From: Ralstonia sp. SET104 | GTDB taxonomy: Bacteria > Pseudomonadota > Gammaproteobacteria > Burkholderiales > Burkholderiaceae | Length of the DNA stretch: 64,000 nt | Reading direction: 5' to 3' | Assembly (NCBI RefSeq): GCF_003851545.1 | Contig: NZ_BHVX01000001.1 | Coordinates: 434,001 to 498,000, forward strand | In this document: piece after piece, positions 44,043 through 52,250 of the stretch | How positions within the stretch are numbered: position 1 is the first letter of the stretch | Layout of the letters: every line of letters starts with the position of its first letter | Notes under the pieces: generated by a model | What the model saw: the letters and a program-made list of their open reading frames with translations, nothing else | Told to the model about the DNA's origin: nothing | Databases searched by the model: none | Translations under genes and position numbers: made by a program

Positions 44043-45047
44043 ATGAAACGATGGATTTCGGCCCTGCTGTGTGCGGCCGTCTGTACGACAGCCAACGCCG
44101 TTGAACCGGAGAAGAAGGACGTGAGCCTGTCGGTCGGCTCGATGATCCTGAACTACATGCCGGTGCCGCTCACGCAGTCGCTCGGCAACTTCCAGAAGGA
44201 AGGCCTGGACGTCAAGGTGGAGAACTTCCAGGCCGGCGGCAGCAAGGCGCTGCAGGCGCTGATTGCCGGTTCAACCGATGCGGTGGTCGGCTTCTATGAC
44301 CACACCATTCACATCCAGGCGCAGGGCAAGGACATTGTGTCGGTGGCGCTGCTCAATACCACGCCGGGCATTGTGCTGGCGGTGCGGCCCGACCTCGATA
44401 TCAAAAGCGGCAAGGATCTGAAGGGCAAGAAGATCGGCATCACCGCGCCAGGTTCGTCCACCGACTTGTTCGCGCGCTACTACGCCATCCGCAACGGCCT
44501 GCAGGTGAATGACGTGTCGTACATCGCCGTGGGTTCGGGCGCGCCGGGCATGGTGGCGCTCGATCGCAAGGAGATCGACGCGCTGGTCAACTTTGACCCG
44601 GTGGCGAGTCTGCTGGAGAAGCGCCACGCGGCCAGGTTCCTGGTCGATACGCGCACCGATGCCGGCTCCAATACCGTGTTTGGTGGCCGCTACCCGACGG
44701 CCACGCTGTACGTCACGCGCGACTTCATGACCAAGAACCCCGAAACCGTGCAGCGCCTGGTGAACGCGTTCGTGCGCACCCTCAAGTGGATCGACGCGAG
44801 CACGCCCGAAGCCATTGCCGACAAGATGCCCAAGGAGCAGCAAGTGGGCGGCCGCGATGTGTTTGTCGACGCCCTGCGCCACTCCAAGCCGATTTTCTCC
44901 AAGGACGGCCTGATGACCGAAGCGGACGCCAAGGTGGCCCTGACGGTGCTCTCCAGTTACGACGAGAAGATCCGCAATGCCAGGATCGACCTGAGTAAAA
45001 CGTACACTAACCGCTTCGTCGACCAAGCCTTGAAGACGGTCAAGTGA
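44043..45047 (+). CDS. ABC transporter substrate-binding protein
   Basis: This 334-residue periplasmic binding protein of the NMT1/SsuA type has a clear signal peptide (MKRWISALLCAAVCTTANA). The mature part shows FQKEGLDVKVENFQAGGSKALQAL and, later, GSSTDLFARYYAIRNGLQ, typical of the NitT/TauT group. The ATG at 44043 has GGAG at good spacing. It overlaps the IclR gene by 4 bp (GTGA), so regulator and importer are translationally linked. The ligand is unknown; the downstream enzymes suggest a carboxylic acid or lactone. Confidence 0.92.
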   Translation: MKRWISALLCAAVCTTANAVEPEKKDVSLSVGSMILNYMPVPLTQSLGNFQKEGLDVKVENFQAGGSKALQALIAGSTDAVVGFYDHTIHIQAQGKDIVSVALLNTTPGIVLAVRPDLDIKSGKDLKGKKIGITAPGSSTDLFARYYAIRNGLQVNDVSYIAVGSGAPGMVALDRKEIDALVNFDPVASLLEKRHAARFLVDTRTDAGSNTVFGGRYPTATLYVTRDFMTKNPETVQRLVNAFVRTLKWIDASTPEAIADKMPKEQQVGGRDVFVDALRHSKPIFSKDGLMTEADAKVALTVLSSYDEKIRNARIDLSKTYTNRFVDQALKTVK

Positions 45048-45871
45048 ATCGTCTCACTCAACACGTCATGACCGCAGACCGCCAAACCGCCTCAACAGCC
45101 CAGAGCGAGACCACGCTGCCCGCCGCCAATGAAGGCGAGGCCGCGCCTGGGCAGTCAGGTGTGGCCGCGCTGGACCGTGCGTTCTCGATCCTGTTTGCGT
45201 TCCGCCCCGGTGACTACGCGCTCACGCTGGCTGAGCTGGCGGCGCGCACCGGGCTCTACAAGAGCACGATCCTGCGGCTGGCCGGCTCGCTCATCCAGCA
45301 CCGCATGCTGTTCCGTCTGGAAGACGGCCGCTACCAGATTGGCGCTGCGCCGTTGATGCTGGGCGCGCTCTACCAGCGCAGCATGCGCTTGAGCGACGTC
45401 GTGTTGCCGCACATGCGCGCGTTGGCCGAGGCCACGGGCGAGGCCGTGTCGCTCTACATCCGCGAGCGCGACGTGCGCGTTTGCCTGCACCGCGTGGATT
45501 CGAACCATTCGATTCGTGACCACGTGCGCGAGGGCGATGTGCTGCCGCTGGAGCGTGGCTCCGGCGGGCGCGTGCTGTGCGCGTTCTCGGGCATGCAGGG
45601 CGCCACGTACGACGCGATCCGGCGCGACTACTACTACGTGTCGATTGGCGAGCGCGATCGGGAAACGGTCGGCATCTCGGTGCCGGTGTTCGGTGCACAG
45701 CAGGCGCTGCGTGGGGCGCTGTGCCTCGCCGGCCCGGCTTCGCGCATCGACGGGACCTTGCTGCAGTCGTGGCGCGGCCCGGTGCTGGAGCACGCCGCGC
45801 AAATCACTTCCACGCTGGGTGGCGACCCTGCGCCGCTGCGCAATGCTGCTCAGTTGATCTCTAAAACCTAG
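45044..45871 (+). CDS. IclR-family transcriptional regulator
   Basis: This 275-residue regulator has an N-terminal winged HTH (about 40-100, LTLAELAARTGLYKSTILRLAGSLIQHRML) and a C-terminal GAF-like IclR effector domain (about 110-260, with GEAVSLYIRERDVRVCLHRVDS and RETVGISVPVFG). It starts at GTG, overlapping the binding-protein stop; ATG 45068 is the alternative. Its position between the transporter and the CoA-transferase suggests it controls both. Confidence 0.92.
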   Translation: MNRLTQHVMTADRQTASTAQSETTLPAANEGEAAPGQSGVAALDRAFSILFAFRPGDYALTLAELAARTGLYKSTILRLAGSLIQHRMLFRLEDGRYQIGAAPLMLGALYQRSMRLSDVVLPHMRALAEATGEAVSLYIRERDVRVCLHRVDSNHSIRDHVREGDVLPLERGSGGRVLCAFSGMQGATYDAIRRDYYYVSIGERDRETVGISVPVFGAQQALRGALCLAGPASRIDGTLLQSWRGPVLEHAAQITSTLGGDPAPLRNAAQLISKT

Positions 45872-46051
45872 GCTCCGCCATGAATGCTCAGCAAAACGAC
45901 TGCGCGTCCTGATCCTGGTCCTGTGATGCTCGCCGTACTCAAGTGCGGCTGCGCTTCTTGAGCCAACCTCAGACCCTCGCTACGTTTTGCAGAGCATCCA
46001 TCGCCCCAGACGGCGAGGGGCGCAGCCGCTGCAGTTGTAGGAGTTGTTTTC

Positions 46052-47239
46052 ATGGCTTTGCCTCTCGCGGGTTTGCGCGTGCTCGACTTGTCGAACGTGC
46101 TGGCCGGGCCGTTCTGCGGCTATCAATTGGGCTTGCTCGGTGCTGAAGTCATCAAGGTCGAGGTGCCCGGCAACGGTGATCTCGCCCGCCGCCTGGGCGC
46201 TGATCCAGAGCAGGCGCGCCGCAAGATGGGCGCCTCGTTCGTCGCCGTCAATGCGGGCAAGCAATCCGTCACCGTCAACCTGAAGCACCCGGAAGGGCGG
46301 GCGATTTTGCTCAAGCTGGTGGCGCAGGCCGATGCGCTGATCGAGAACTACCGCCCCGGCGTGATGGATCGCCTGGAGCTCGGCTACGACGTGCTGCGCG
46401 AAGTCAACCCGCGCCTCGTCTATTGCGCCATCTCGGGTTTCGGCAAGGACGGCCCGTTGAGCGGGCGCCCGGCCTACGACCAGATCATCCAGGGCATTTC
46501 CGGCGTGATGAGCGTCACGGGCGATGATGAATCCGCTCCACTGCGCGTCGGCTACCCGATCAGCGATACGGTGGGCGGCATCACGGCGGCGCTGGCTGTA
46601 ACCGCTTGCCTGCTCGGCGCGCAACGCACGGGCGAGGGCCAGATGGTCGACGTGTCGATGCTGGAATCGACACTGGCCACCATGGGCTGGGTGGTGTCGA
46701 ACTACCTGAATGCCGGCGTGAGCCCACGCCCGATGGGCAACCAGAACTTCACCGCCGCACCGTCGGGCACGTTCCGTACGGGCGACGGGCTCATTAATAT
46801 CGCCGCCAACGAAGACAAGCAGTTTGCGGCGCTGTGTCGCGTGGTCGGCCATCCGGAACTGGCCATCGATGCGCGTTTTGCCGAGCGCCACGCGCGCAAG
46901 GAGCACCGTCAGGCGCTCAACGATGCGCTGGAAGCTGCGCTGGCTGCACGGCCGGCGGCGCAGTGGGAGCCGATGTTGATCGATGCTGGCGTTCCCGCCG
47001 GGCTGGTGCTCGATGTGCCTGGCGTACTTGCGCACGAACAGGTGACGGGCCGCGGCTTTGTGACCTCGTTCCCGGAAGCGGGGCAGCACGTCACGCGCGC
47101 GGGCTTTCGTCTGTCCGGCGAAGATCCATGCCCGCAGACGCCCGCGCCGCCGCTTTCCGCCCATACCGATCACTGGCTCGTCAAGCTCGGCTACCAGACC
47201 GACCACATTGAAGCGCTGCGCGCGGAAGGCGCCATCTGA
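46052..47239 (+). CDS. CaiB/BaiF family CoA-transferase
   Basis: This is a 395-residue class III CoA-transferase. The N-terminal GLRVLDLSNVLAGPFCGYQLGLLGAEVIKVE is the family start. Asp172 in GYPISDTVGG corresponds to the catalytic Asp169 of formyl-CoA transferase. YRPGVMDRLELGY and GFGKDGPLSGRPAYDQIIQG are also conserved. These enzymes move CoA between carboxylic acids. The next gene, 2 bp after the stop, is a citryl-CoA-lyase-like protein, so the CoA acceptor is probably a substituted di- or tricarboxylic acid that is then cleaved. Confidence 0.93.
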   Translation: MALPLAGLRVLDLSNVLAGPFCGYQLGLLGAEVIKVEVPGNGDLARRLGADPEQARRKMGASFVAVNAGKQSVTVNLKHPEGRAILLKLVAQADALIENYRPGVMDRLELGYDVLREVNPRLVYCAISGFGKDGPLSGRPAYDQIIQGISGVMSVTGDDESAPLRVGYPISDTVGGITAALAVTACLLGAQRTGEGQMVDVSMLESTLATMGWVVSNYLNAGVSPRPMGNQNFTAAPSGTFRTGDGLINIAANEDKQFAALCRVVGHPELAIDARFAERHARKEHRQALNDALEAALAARPAAQWEPMLIDAGVPAGLVLDVPGVLAHEQVTGRGFVTSFPEAGQHVTRAGFRLSGEDPCPQTPAPPLSAHTDHWLVKLGYQTDHIEALRAEGAI

Positions 47240-47241
47240 CC

Positions 47242-48096
47242 ATGACCTCGAATTTCTCCCAAGATGCCGCCGGCCTGGCCGCTGATTACTGGCGGACTGA
47301 CATTATCGACATCGAACCCGGCCGCATCCACGTGCGCGGCTACCCGATCCAGGAGCTGATCGGCCACATCGGCTTTGCCGAGATGATCTGGCTGATGCTG
47401 CGTGGCGAGCTGCCGGGCAAGCGCCAGGCTGCATTGCTGGAAGCGGCGCTGGTGGCGTCCGTTGATCACGGCCCGCATGCGCCGTCCATCGCCATTGCCA
47501 AGATGGCGACGAGCTGCGGCTTGCCGCTCAATGGCGCGATGGCGTCTGCGTTGAACGCGCTGGACGACGTGCACGGCGGGGCAGGGCAGCAGGCCGTGGA
47601 GCTGTTCCACGCTATCGAGGCACGCATGTTCGACGGCGCATCGCCGGAGGCAGCCACCGCAGCGGGCGTTGATGCGTTCATCGCCGCGCATGGCAAGTAC
47701 CTGCCCGGTTTTGGACACCGCTTCCACCCGATCGACCCGCGTGCAGGCCGCTTGCTTGCACTGGTGGATGAAGCCGCACAAGACGGTGTGGTGGGCGGAC
47801 GCTATGCCAGCATCGGCCGCGCCATCGAAGCGCTGCTTGGCCGCCGCAAGGGCAAGCCGATCCCGATGAACATCGACGGTGCCACGGCCATCATCTATGC
47901 GGAGCTGGGCTTTGCAGCGCCGTTGGCGCGGGGCGTGTTTTGCCTGTCGCGCGCGGTCGGCATCCTGGCGCACGCATGGGAACAAAGCGGCCGCGGCGAG
48001 CGCAACAAGGGCCCAATGCCGCGTCAGTTGCCATACCGTTACACCGGCGCCGCCACGCGGCATCTGCCCGAAGCCGAGGCGGCCACTGCGCCATGA
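47242..48096 (+). CDS. Citryl-CoA lyase-like (citrate synthase fold) enzyme
   Basis: This 284-residue protein has the citrate-synthase fold but is much shorter than citrate synthase (about 430), which fits stand-alone citryl-CoA lyases. Active-site elements are retained: DHGPHAPS (His), HGGAGQQAV (His), LPGFGHRFHPIDPR (His, Arg) and NIDGATA (Asp). It should split a citryl-CoA-like thioester into acetyl-CoA and a 2-oxo acid. It sits 2 bp after the CaiB-type gene and overlaps the lactonase gene by 4 bp. Confidence 0.85.
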   Translation: MTSNFSQDAAGLAADYWRTDIIDIEPGRIHVRGYPIQELIGHIGFAEMIWLMLRGELPGKRQAALLEAALVASVDHGPHAPSIAIAKMATSCGLPLNGAMASALNALDDVHGGAGQQAVELFHAIEARMFDGASPEAATAAGVDAFIAAHGKYLPGFGHRFHPIDPRAGRLLALVDEAAQDGVVGGRYASIGRAIEALLGRRKGKPIPMNIDGATAIIYAELGFAAPLARGVFCLSRAVGILAHAWEQSGRGERNKGPMPRQLPYRYTGAATRHLPEAEAATAP

Positions 48097-48989
48097 CTTA
48101 CTTCAACTGGCCCACCGTCGAAACCACCGTCTTTGCGCAGATGCCCGCCGCGCTGCGCCGCCCCGTTCCGACCGAATGGTCGCGCGCCAACAAGGGCGGG
48201 GCGCCGGTCGAGTGCTTTCTGGAAGGCCCGTGCTGGGACGCGCACGGCAATCTCTGGCTGGTCGACATTCCGCATGGCCGCATCCTGCGAGTCTCACCGC
48301 AGGGCGATTGGAGCGTCGTTGCCGAATACGACGGCGAACCGAACGGCCTCGCGCTTCGCCACGACGGCACGCTGCTGATTGCTGACTATAAGAATGGATT
48401 GCTGTCGCTTGACCCAATAACGGGCGTGGTCGCACCGTTGCTCACCCGCCGCAACAGCGAGCGCTTCAAGGGCCCCAACGATCTGATCGTCGCCCGCAAC
48501 GGCGACGTCTATTTCACCGATCAGGGCCAGACCGGCCTGCACGACCCCACAGGCCGCGTGTATCGCCTGCGCACGGACGGCCGGCTCGATTGCCTGCTCG
48601 CCAACGGCCCGAGCCCGAACGGTTTGGCGCTCACCCCAGACGAATCCGCGCTGTTCGTTGCCATGACACGCGACAACGCCGTTTGGCGCCTGCCGCTGCT
48701 GGCCGACGGCAGCACCAGCAAGGTCGGCCGCTTTGCACAGTTCTATGGCACCAGCGGCCCCGACGGCATGGCGATGGATGCCGCGGGCCATCTGTTTGTC
48801 GCGCACGCATCGTTGGGGGCGGTGTTTGTACTCTCGCCGCATGGCGAACCGCTGGCGCGCATCGCGTCGTGCCGCGGGCGTACGACCACCAACGTAGCGC
48901 TCACGCCCGACGGGCAATCGCTGGTCATTACCGAATCTGCCACGGGCGTTGTACTGCGCGCCAACTGGGCACCGCCCCACCACGGCTGA
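48093..48989 (+). CDS. SMP-30/gluconolactonase-family protein
   Basis: This 298-residue six-bladed beta-propeller is of the SMP-30/gluconolactonase/LRE-like family. Metal ligands can be placed: Glu in VECFLEGPCW, Asn in FKGPNDLIVA, and the NGLALTPDE blade. The family hydrolyses sugar and hydroxy-acid lactones. The ATGA overlap with the lyase gene shows it belongs to the operon; it could open a lactone form of the imported acid before CoA activation. It has no signal peptide, so it acts in the cytoplasm. Confidence 0.88.
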   Translation: MTYFNWPTVETTVFAQMPAALRRPVPTEWSRANKGGAPVECFLEGPCWDAHGNLWLVDIPHGRILRVSPQGDWSVVAEYDGEPNGLALRHDGTLLIADYKNGLLSLDPITGVVAPLLTRRNSERFKGPNDLIVARNGDVYFTDQGQTGLHDPTGRVYRLRTDGRLDCLLANGPSPNGLALTPDESALFVAMTRDNAVWRLPLLADGSTSKVGRFAQFYGTSGPDGMAMDAAGHLFVAHASLGAVFVLSPHGEPLARIASCRGRTTTNVALTPDGQSLVITESATGVVLRANWAPPHHG

Positions 48990-49019
48990 GCGCACGCGCG
49001 GGCTGTCGTCGCAGCCCGC

Positions 49020-49550
49020 TGTCCTACAGCTGTCCTACAAGACGGCGGCCCGCCAGATCATCAAAATTCCTTCGTTTTCTCTCCGTGCAGACGGCTATGC
49101 CGCACTTTTTGCGGCACCGCGTCAAACAAAGTGCGGCAGCCGTCCTTTCCAGTCCCGGCAAACTTGCCTGATTGGCGATTTTTGTATCGCTTAGATAGAC
49201 GCGTCTTTTTTAGAAAGACAATACCGTAAGAATCGTCCTACAAAATAACCGTTCGAATGTAGGAGCGATCCTACAAAGTCAGCCAAAAATGGGGCGGAAC
49301 TGTCCTACACGGTGTGTAGGAGCGGGTCAGAAGTGTCCTACAAGCGGTTAACCCGGCATCCGATGCTCACAGTCGCAGAAGTGCGACGCCTTCTTTGTTA
49401 ATTTGCGGCAACTTTAGGCAATTTAATTGCTATCTTTGGCCGAACATTGGGGTAAATACGTGTCAAACGCCCGCTTTAGCGCATCGTCCACTCAGGGCCG
49501 TTGCGTCGGCAAAGGCTTCATTTGCAACGTTTATTAACAGATTTGTAGGA
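49020..49550. promoter_or_regulatory. Array of nine TCCTACA/TGTAGGA boxes before flhDC
   Basis: Forward copies lie at 49022, 49033, 49236, 49269, 49303 and 49336; reverse copies at 49258, 49315 and 49544 (start positions of the 7-mers). Five forward copies read GTCCTACA. The first two are exactly 11 bp apart, one helical turn. 49258-49275 is the palindrome TGTAGGAGCGATCCTACA. By chance far less than one copy would be expected in this length. The simplest reading is a multi-site operator for a regulator of the flagellar master operon. Confidence 0.65.
49090..49144 (+). promoter_or_regulatory. Mutually exclusive hairpins in flhD upstream region
   Basis: GACGGCTATGCCGCACTTT (49090-49108) can pair with AAAGTGCGGCAGCCGTC (49128-49144), leaving a two-base bulge. 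Its inner part, TGCCGCA (49098-49104), can instead pair with TGCGGCA (49110-49116). This is the geometry of an attenuator or terminator/antiterminator switch. It may also simply end the lactonase operon, although no T-run follows. Confidence 0.5.
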
Positions 49551-49849
49551 AATTCGCTTACAAGAAAATGGATTACCTCACCCCTCCGACGTAGGGGTCC
49601 CCCCTTCTTTACTTACCCCCGACGTCAACACACAATGTGTTCAACAGAAAACAACTTCGCCATGTCTTCAGCGACGTGAGTAAGAAGGGGCAGGAAGTGC
49701 CGGCAACGGCGCCCACTGCAGGAACATCCGATCTGTGGGGATTGGTGAGCAGCCCGGCGAGGGTAGGCGCAAAAAAAATAGCGCCAACCGGACATCACCA
49801 TGCGAGATCGGATGCAAGTTGTACTTTTACTGCACACGACGGGATATAC

Positions 49850-50167
49850 ATGGACACGCAAGACATTGTTTCCGAGATCAGCGAGCTGAATCTCACTTAC
49901 TTGATGCTTGCCCAGCAGATGCTGGCCAAGGATCGCGATGCCGCGCTCTTCCGCCTTGGCATCTCTGAAGAATTGGCTGACATCCTGCTGACGATGTCGC
50001 CCGCGCAGATCGTCAAGCTGGCCAGCACGAACATGATGCTGTGCCGCTTCCGCTTTGACGATCACGCCATCCTGGGTCTGGTGACCCAGCCGCACCGTGA
50101 CAAGGGCCTGCAGCAATCGCAAATGTCGATCCTGCTCGCGCGTCAGGCGGTTGAGCAAATTAACTGA
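49850..50167 (+). CDS. flhD: Flagellar master regulator FlhD
   Basis: This is the 105-residue FlhD subunit of the FlhD4C2 complex that activates class II flagellar genes. The start MDTQDIVSEISELNLTYLMLAQQMLAKDRDAALFRLGIS is the family hallmark. The ATG at 49850 is chosen on that basis; the upstream open frame lacks similarity. flhC follows after 78 bp. The exceptionally long upstream region with repeated boxes implies heavy regulation. Confidence 0.95.
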   Translation: MDTQDIVSEISELNLTYLMLAQQMLAKDRDAALFRLGISEELADILLTMSPAQIVKLASTNMMLCRFRFDDHAILGLVTQPHRDKGLQQSQMSILLARQAVEQIN

Positions 50168-50245
50168 ACCGTTTGCGGCGGATGTTCCGCCGGGTTCAGC
50201 CCTTGCACCTTGGATGAGTAGCAGAAGCAAAGCGGGAGCAGTGCC

Positions 50246-50806
50246 ATGCGTCACACCAGCGTCATGAACGAAGTTGAGCAGATCCACCTTGCAGCGGAAT
50301 TGATTTCGCTCGGTGCGCGCCTGCAACTGCTGGAACAGGAAACCACGCTCAGCCGTGAGCGTCTGGTCAAGCTGTACAAGGAAATTCGTGGGGAATCGCC
50401 GCCCAAGGGCATGCTGCCCTTCTCGGCAGACTGGTTCCTGACGTGGTCGCCGAACATCCATTCGTCGATCTTCCTGAACATTTATCGTTTTCTGGGCGAG
50501 AACAGCCGCAGCACCGGTGTGCGCCGCTTGATCTCGGCCTACAAGCTGTACCAGGAACATATTCACGTCCACGACCAGGAAGAGGTGCTCTCGATCACCC
50601 GCGCGTGGATGATGTTGAAGTTCTTCGAGGGGAAGATGCTGCACACCGTGAAGTGCAAGCGCTGCACGGGTCATTTCGTGGCCCACGCAGACGACCTGCA
50701 CCATGATTTCGTGTGCGGTGTATGCCAGCCGCCGTCACGCGCAGGAAAGAAAAAGCGCGTCGCTGCTCCGGTTGATGCGATCGCAGAAAAGACGATCGAG
50801 GCCTGA
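50246..50806 (+). CDS. flhC: Flagellar master regulator FlhC
   Basis: This is the 186-residue FlhC subunit of the master activator. The zinc-binding cysteines are in VKCKRCTGHFVAHADDLHHDFVCGVCQPP (about residues 136-164), as in E. coli FlhC. GMLPFSADWFLTWSPNIHSSIFLNIYRFL is a second signature. GGGAG precedes the ATG at 50246. Two stem-loop terminators lie in the gap downstream, so flhDC is separate from motAB. Confidence 0.95.
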   Translation: MRHTSVMNEVEQIHLAAELISLGARLQLLEQETTLSRERLVKLYKEIRGESPPKGMLPFSADWFLTWSPNIHSSIFLNIYRFLGENSRSTGVRRLISAYKLYQEHIHVHDQEEVLSITRAWMMLKFFEGKMLHTVKCKRCTGHFVAHADDLHHDFVCGVCQPPSRAGKKKRVAAPVDAIAEKTIEA

Positions 50807-51005
50807 TAACGGCATTTGCGGGAACACGGGAACACGGGACTTGCAGAACCGCCGGGGGATGGGCAAAAAAAGGGCGGACGGGAAATACGGGAATGGCAGC
50901 CAGATCGCCAGATAACAATACAAAAGAGCACAAGAGCACAAGAGCAAAGCACGCAGAGCAGCAAAGCACAGGGGCTCAGGCAGGATAAAAGGGGAAGGGG
51001 GTAGG

Positions 51006-51038
51006 CCGGTCGCGGGAAACTGCAGACCGGTTTTTTTT
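51006..51038 (+). terminator. Terminator 1 after flhC
   Basis: CCGGTC (51006-51011) pairs with GACCGG (51025-51030), followed at once by eight T residues (51031-51038). Confidence 0.7.
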
Positions 51039-51069
51039 GCCGCCGCGCATAAAAGAAGATCGAAAAACA

Positions 51070-51098
51070 GGGACGGAAAGCGATTTCCGTCCCTTTTT
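51070..51098 (+). terminator. Terminator 2 after flhC
   Basis: GGGACGGAAA (51070-51079) and TTTCCGTCCC (51084-51093) form a perfect 10-bp stem with a GCGA tetraloop, followed by five T residues. A textbook intrinsic terminator. Confidence 0.9.
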
Positions 51099-51239
51099 CT
51101 TTGGATTGGCGTAGGGATATGCCCTCCCTTGGCCGGGTGGCGCTCAAGCCATCCGTTTTGCTGCCGTTCTTGGTGGAGAAGGGCGTGGTGGCAAGGTTTT
51201 CCAAGCCCTCGCGCGGCAGCAAAACAAGGCGGTCAAGCC

Positions 51240-51266
51240 TTCAGGAAACCGGGGGAATGCCGTTAT
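51240..51266 (+). promoter_or_regulatory. Candidate sigma-28 promoter of motA
   Basis: TTCA (51240-51243), 15 bases, then GCCGTTAT (51259-51266) resembles TAAA-N15-GCCGATAA at eight of twelve positions. It lies 45 bp upstream of the motA start. Confidence 0.4.
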
Positions 51267-51311
51267 TCCCTCTTGTATTGATCGAAGGATCGCCCATTCA
51301 GGAGTTCGCCC

Positions 51312-52172
51312 GTGTTAGTTGCCATCGGTTACATCGTGATTCTCGCCTCGGTGTTCGGCGGCTACATGCTGGCCGGGGGGCACCTCGGGCCTTTGTTCCA
51401 GCCTACTGAGCTGCTGATCATCTTTGGCGCTGGCATCGGCGCGTTTGTGGTCGGCAATGACAAGAAGGCCATTAACGCCACCGTCAAGGCGATTCCGGGC
51501 CTGTTCAAGGGCTCGAAGTACACCAAGGCGCTCTATATGGAAGTGATGGCGCTGCTGTACGTGGTGCTGTCCAAGATCCGCCGCGAAGGGATGATGTCTA
51601 TCGAAGCCGACATCGAAGCCCCGCACGAAAGCACGCTGTTCGCCAATTACCCCGCCATCCAGGCCGATCACCACGCGCTGGATTTCATTTGCGATTACCT
51701 GCGCCTGATGGTGGGTGGCAACCTGAATCCGTTCCAGATCGAAGCGCTGATGGATCAGGAAATCGACACCCACCACCACGAAGCCGAACAACCGGCCCGC
51801 ATCATCACCAAAGTGGGCGACGCCATGCCGGCCTTCGGCATCGTGGCCGCCGTGATGGGTGTGGTGCACACCATGGGCTCGGTCGGCCTGCCGCCGGCAG
51901 AGCTTGGCAAGCTGATCGCGTCTGCGCTGGTCGGCACCTTCCTCGGCATCTTGTTGGCCTATGGCTTTATCGGGCCGCTGGGTTCGCTGCTGGAGCAGCG
52001 CGCCGAAGAATCGACCAAGTTGTTCCAGTGCATCAAGGTGACGCTGCTGGCCAGCATGAACGGCTATGCCCCGGCGATTGCCGTGGAATTTGGCCGCAAG
52101 GTGCTGTTCTCGACCGAGCGCCCCTCGTTTGCCGAACTGGAAGACCACGTGCGTGGCGCCAAGACCGCGTAG
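51312..52172 (+). CDS. motA: Flagellar motor stator protein MotA
   Basis: This is the 286-residue proton-channel subunit of the flagellar stator, with four transmembrane helices (two near the N-terminus, two at about 170-225) around a large cytoplasmic loop that contacts FliG. GDAMPAFGIVAAVMGVVHTMG contains the conserved proline of helix 3. The start is GTG at 51312, with AGGAG eight bases upstream. motB follows after 78 bp. Confidence 0.95.
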   Translation: MLVAIGYIVILASVFGGYMLAGGHLGPLFQPTELLIIFGAGIGAFVVGNDKKAINATVKAIPGLFKGSKYTKALYMEVMALLYVVLSKIRREGMMSIEADIEAPHESTLFANYPAIQADHHALDFICDYLRLMVGGNLNPFQIEALMDQEIDTHHHEAEQPARIITKVGDAMPAFGIVAAVMGVVHTMGSVGLPPAELGKLIASALVGTFLGILLAYGFIGPLGSLLEQRAEESTKLFQCIKVTLLASMNGYAPAIAVEFGRKVLFSTERPSFAELEDHVRGAKTA

Positions 52173-52250
52173 CGCGAACCCATGAGCACAAGAGCGCGGC
52201 CAACGAGTCGCGCCGGATAACCACACAGCACCAACCGACGGGAACGGACC

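Larger units (their letters stand above)
48990..49849 (+). other. Long non-coding control region upstream of flhD
   Basis: These 860 bp hold no believable gene on either strand, in sharp contrast to the tight coding elsewhere, and are more AT-rich. They contain the TCCTACA/TGTAGGA array, nested alternative hairpins (49090-49144), and a GACGTAGGGG/CCCCCGACGTC inverted repeat (49588-49626). A frame open through to flhD from 49637 is not taken as coding because FlhD proteins begin at MDTQ. Confidence 0.7.
50807..51311 (+). other. Purine-rich gap between flhC and motA
   Basis: This 505-bp gap has no gene. The first 190 bases of the + strand are strongly purine-rich, with small tandem repeats (GGGAACAC twice near 50819; AAGAGCAC nearly three times at 50924-50946). 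Two terminators follow, then a candidate sigma-28 promoter for motA. Confidence 0.6.

Noticed and set aside
46036-46042. TGTAGGA upstream of the CaiB gene as part of the flhDC box family
   Set aside because: It is a single copy that coincides with the GGAG ribosome-binding site; chance is sufficient.
49020-49342. TCCTACA copies as a CRISPR array
   Set aside because: Units are 7-9 bp, occur on both strands and are irregularly spaced, and no cas gene is present.
49637-49849. Open frame extending flhD upstream by 71 codons
   Set aside because: FlhD is about 105 residues and begins MDTQ; the upstream residues have no family resemblance and lie in the control region.
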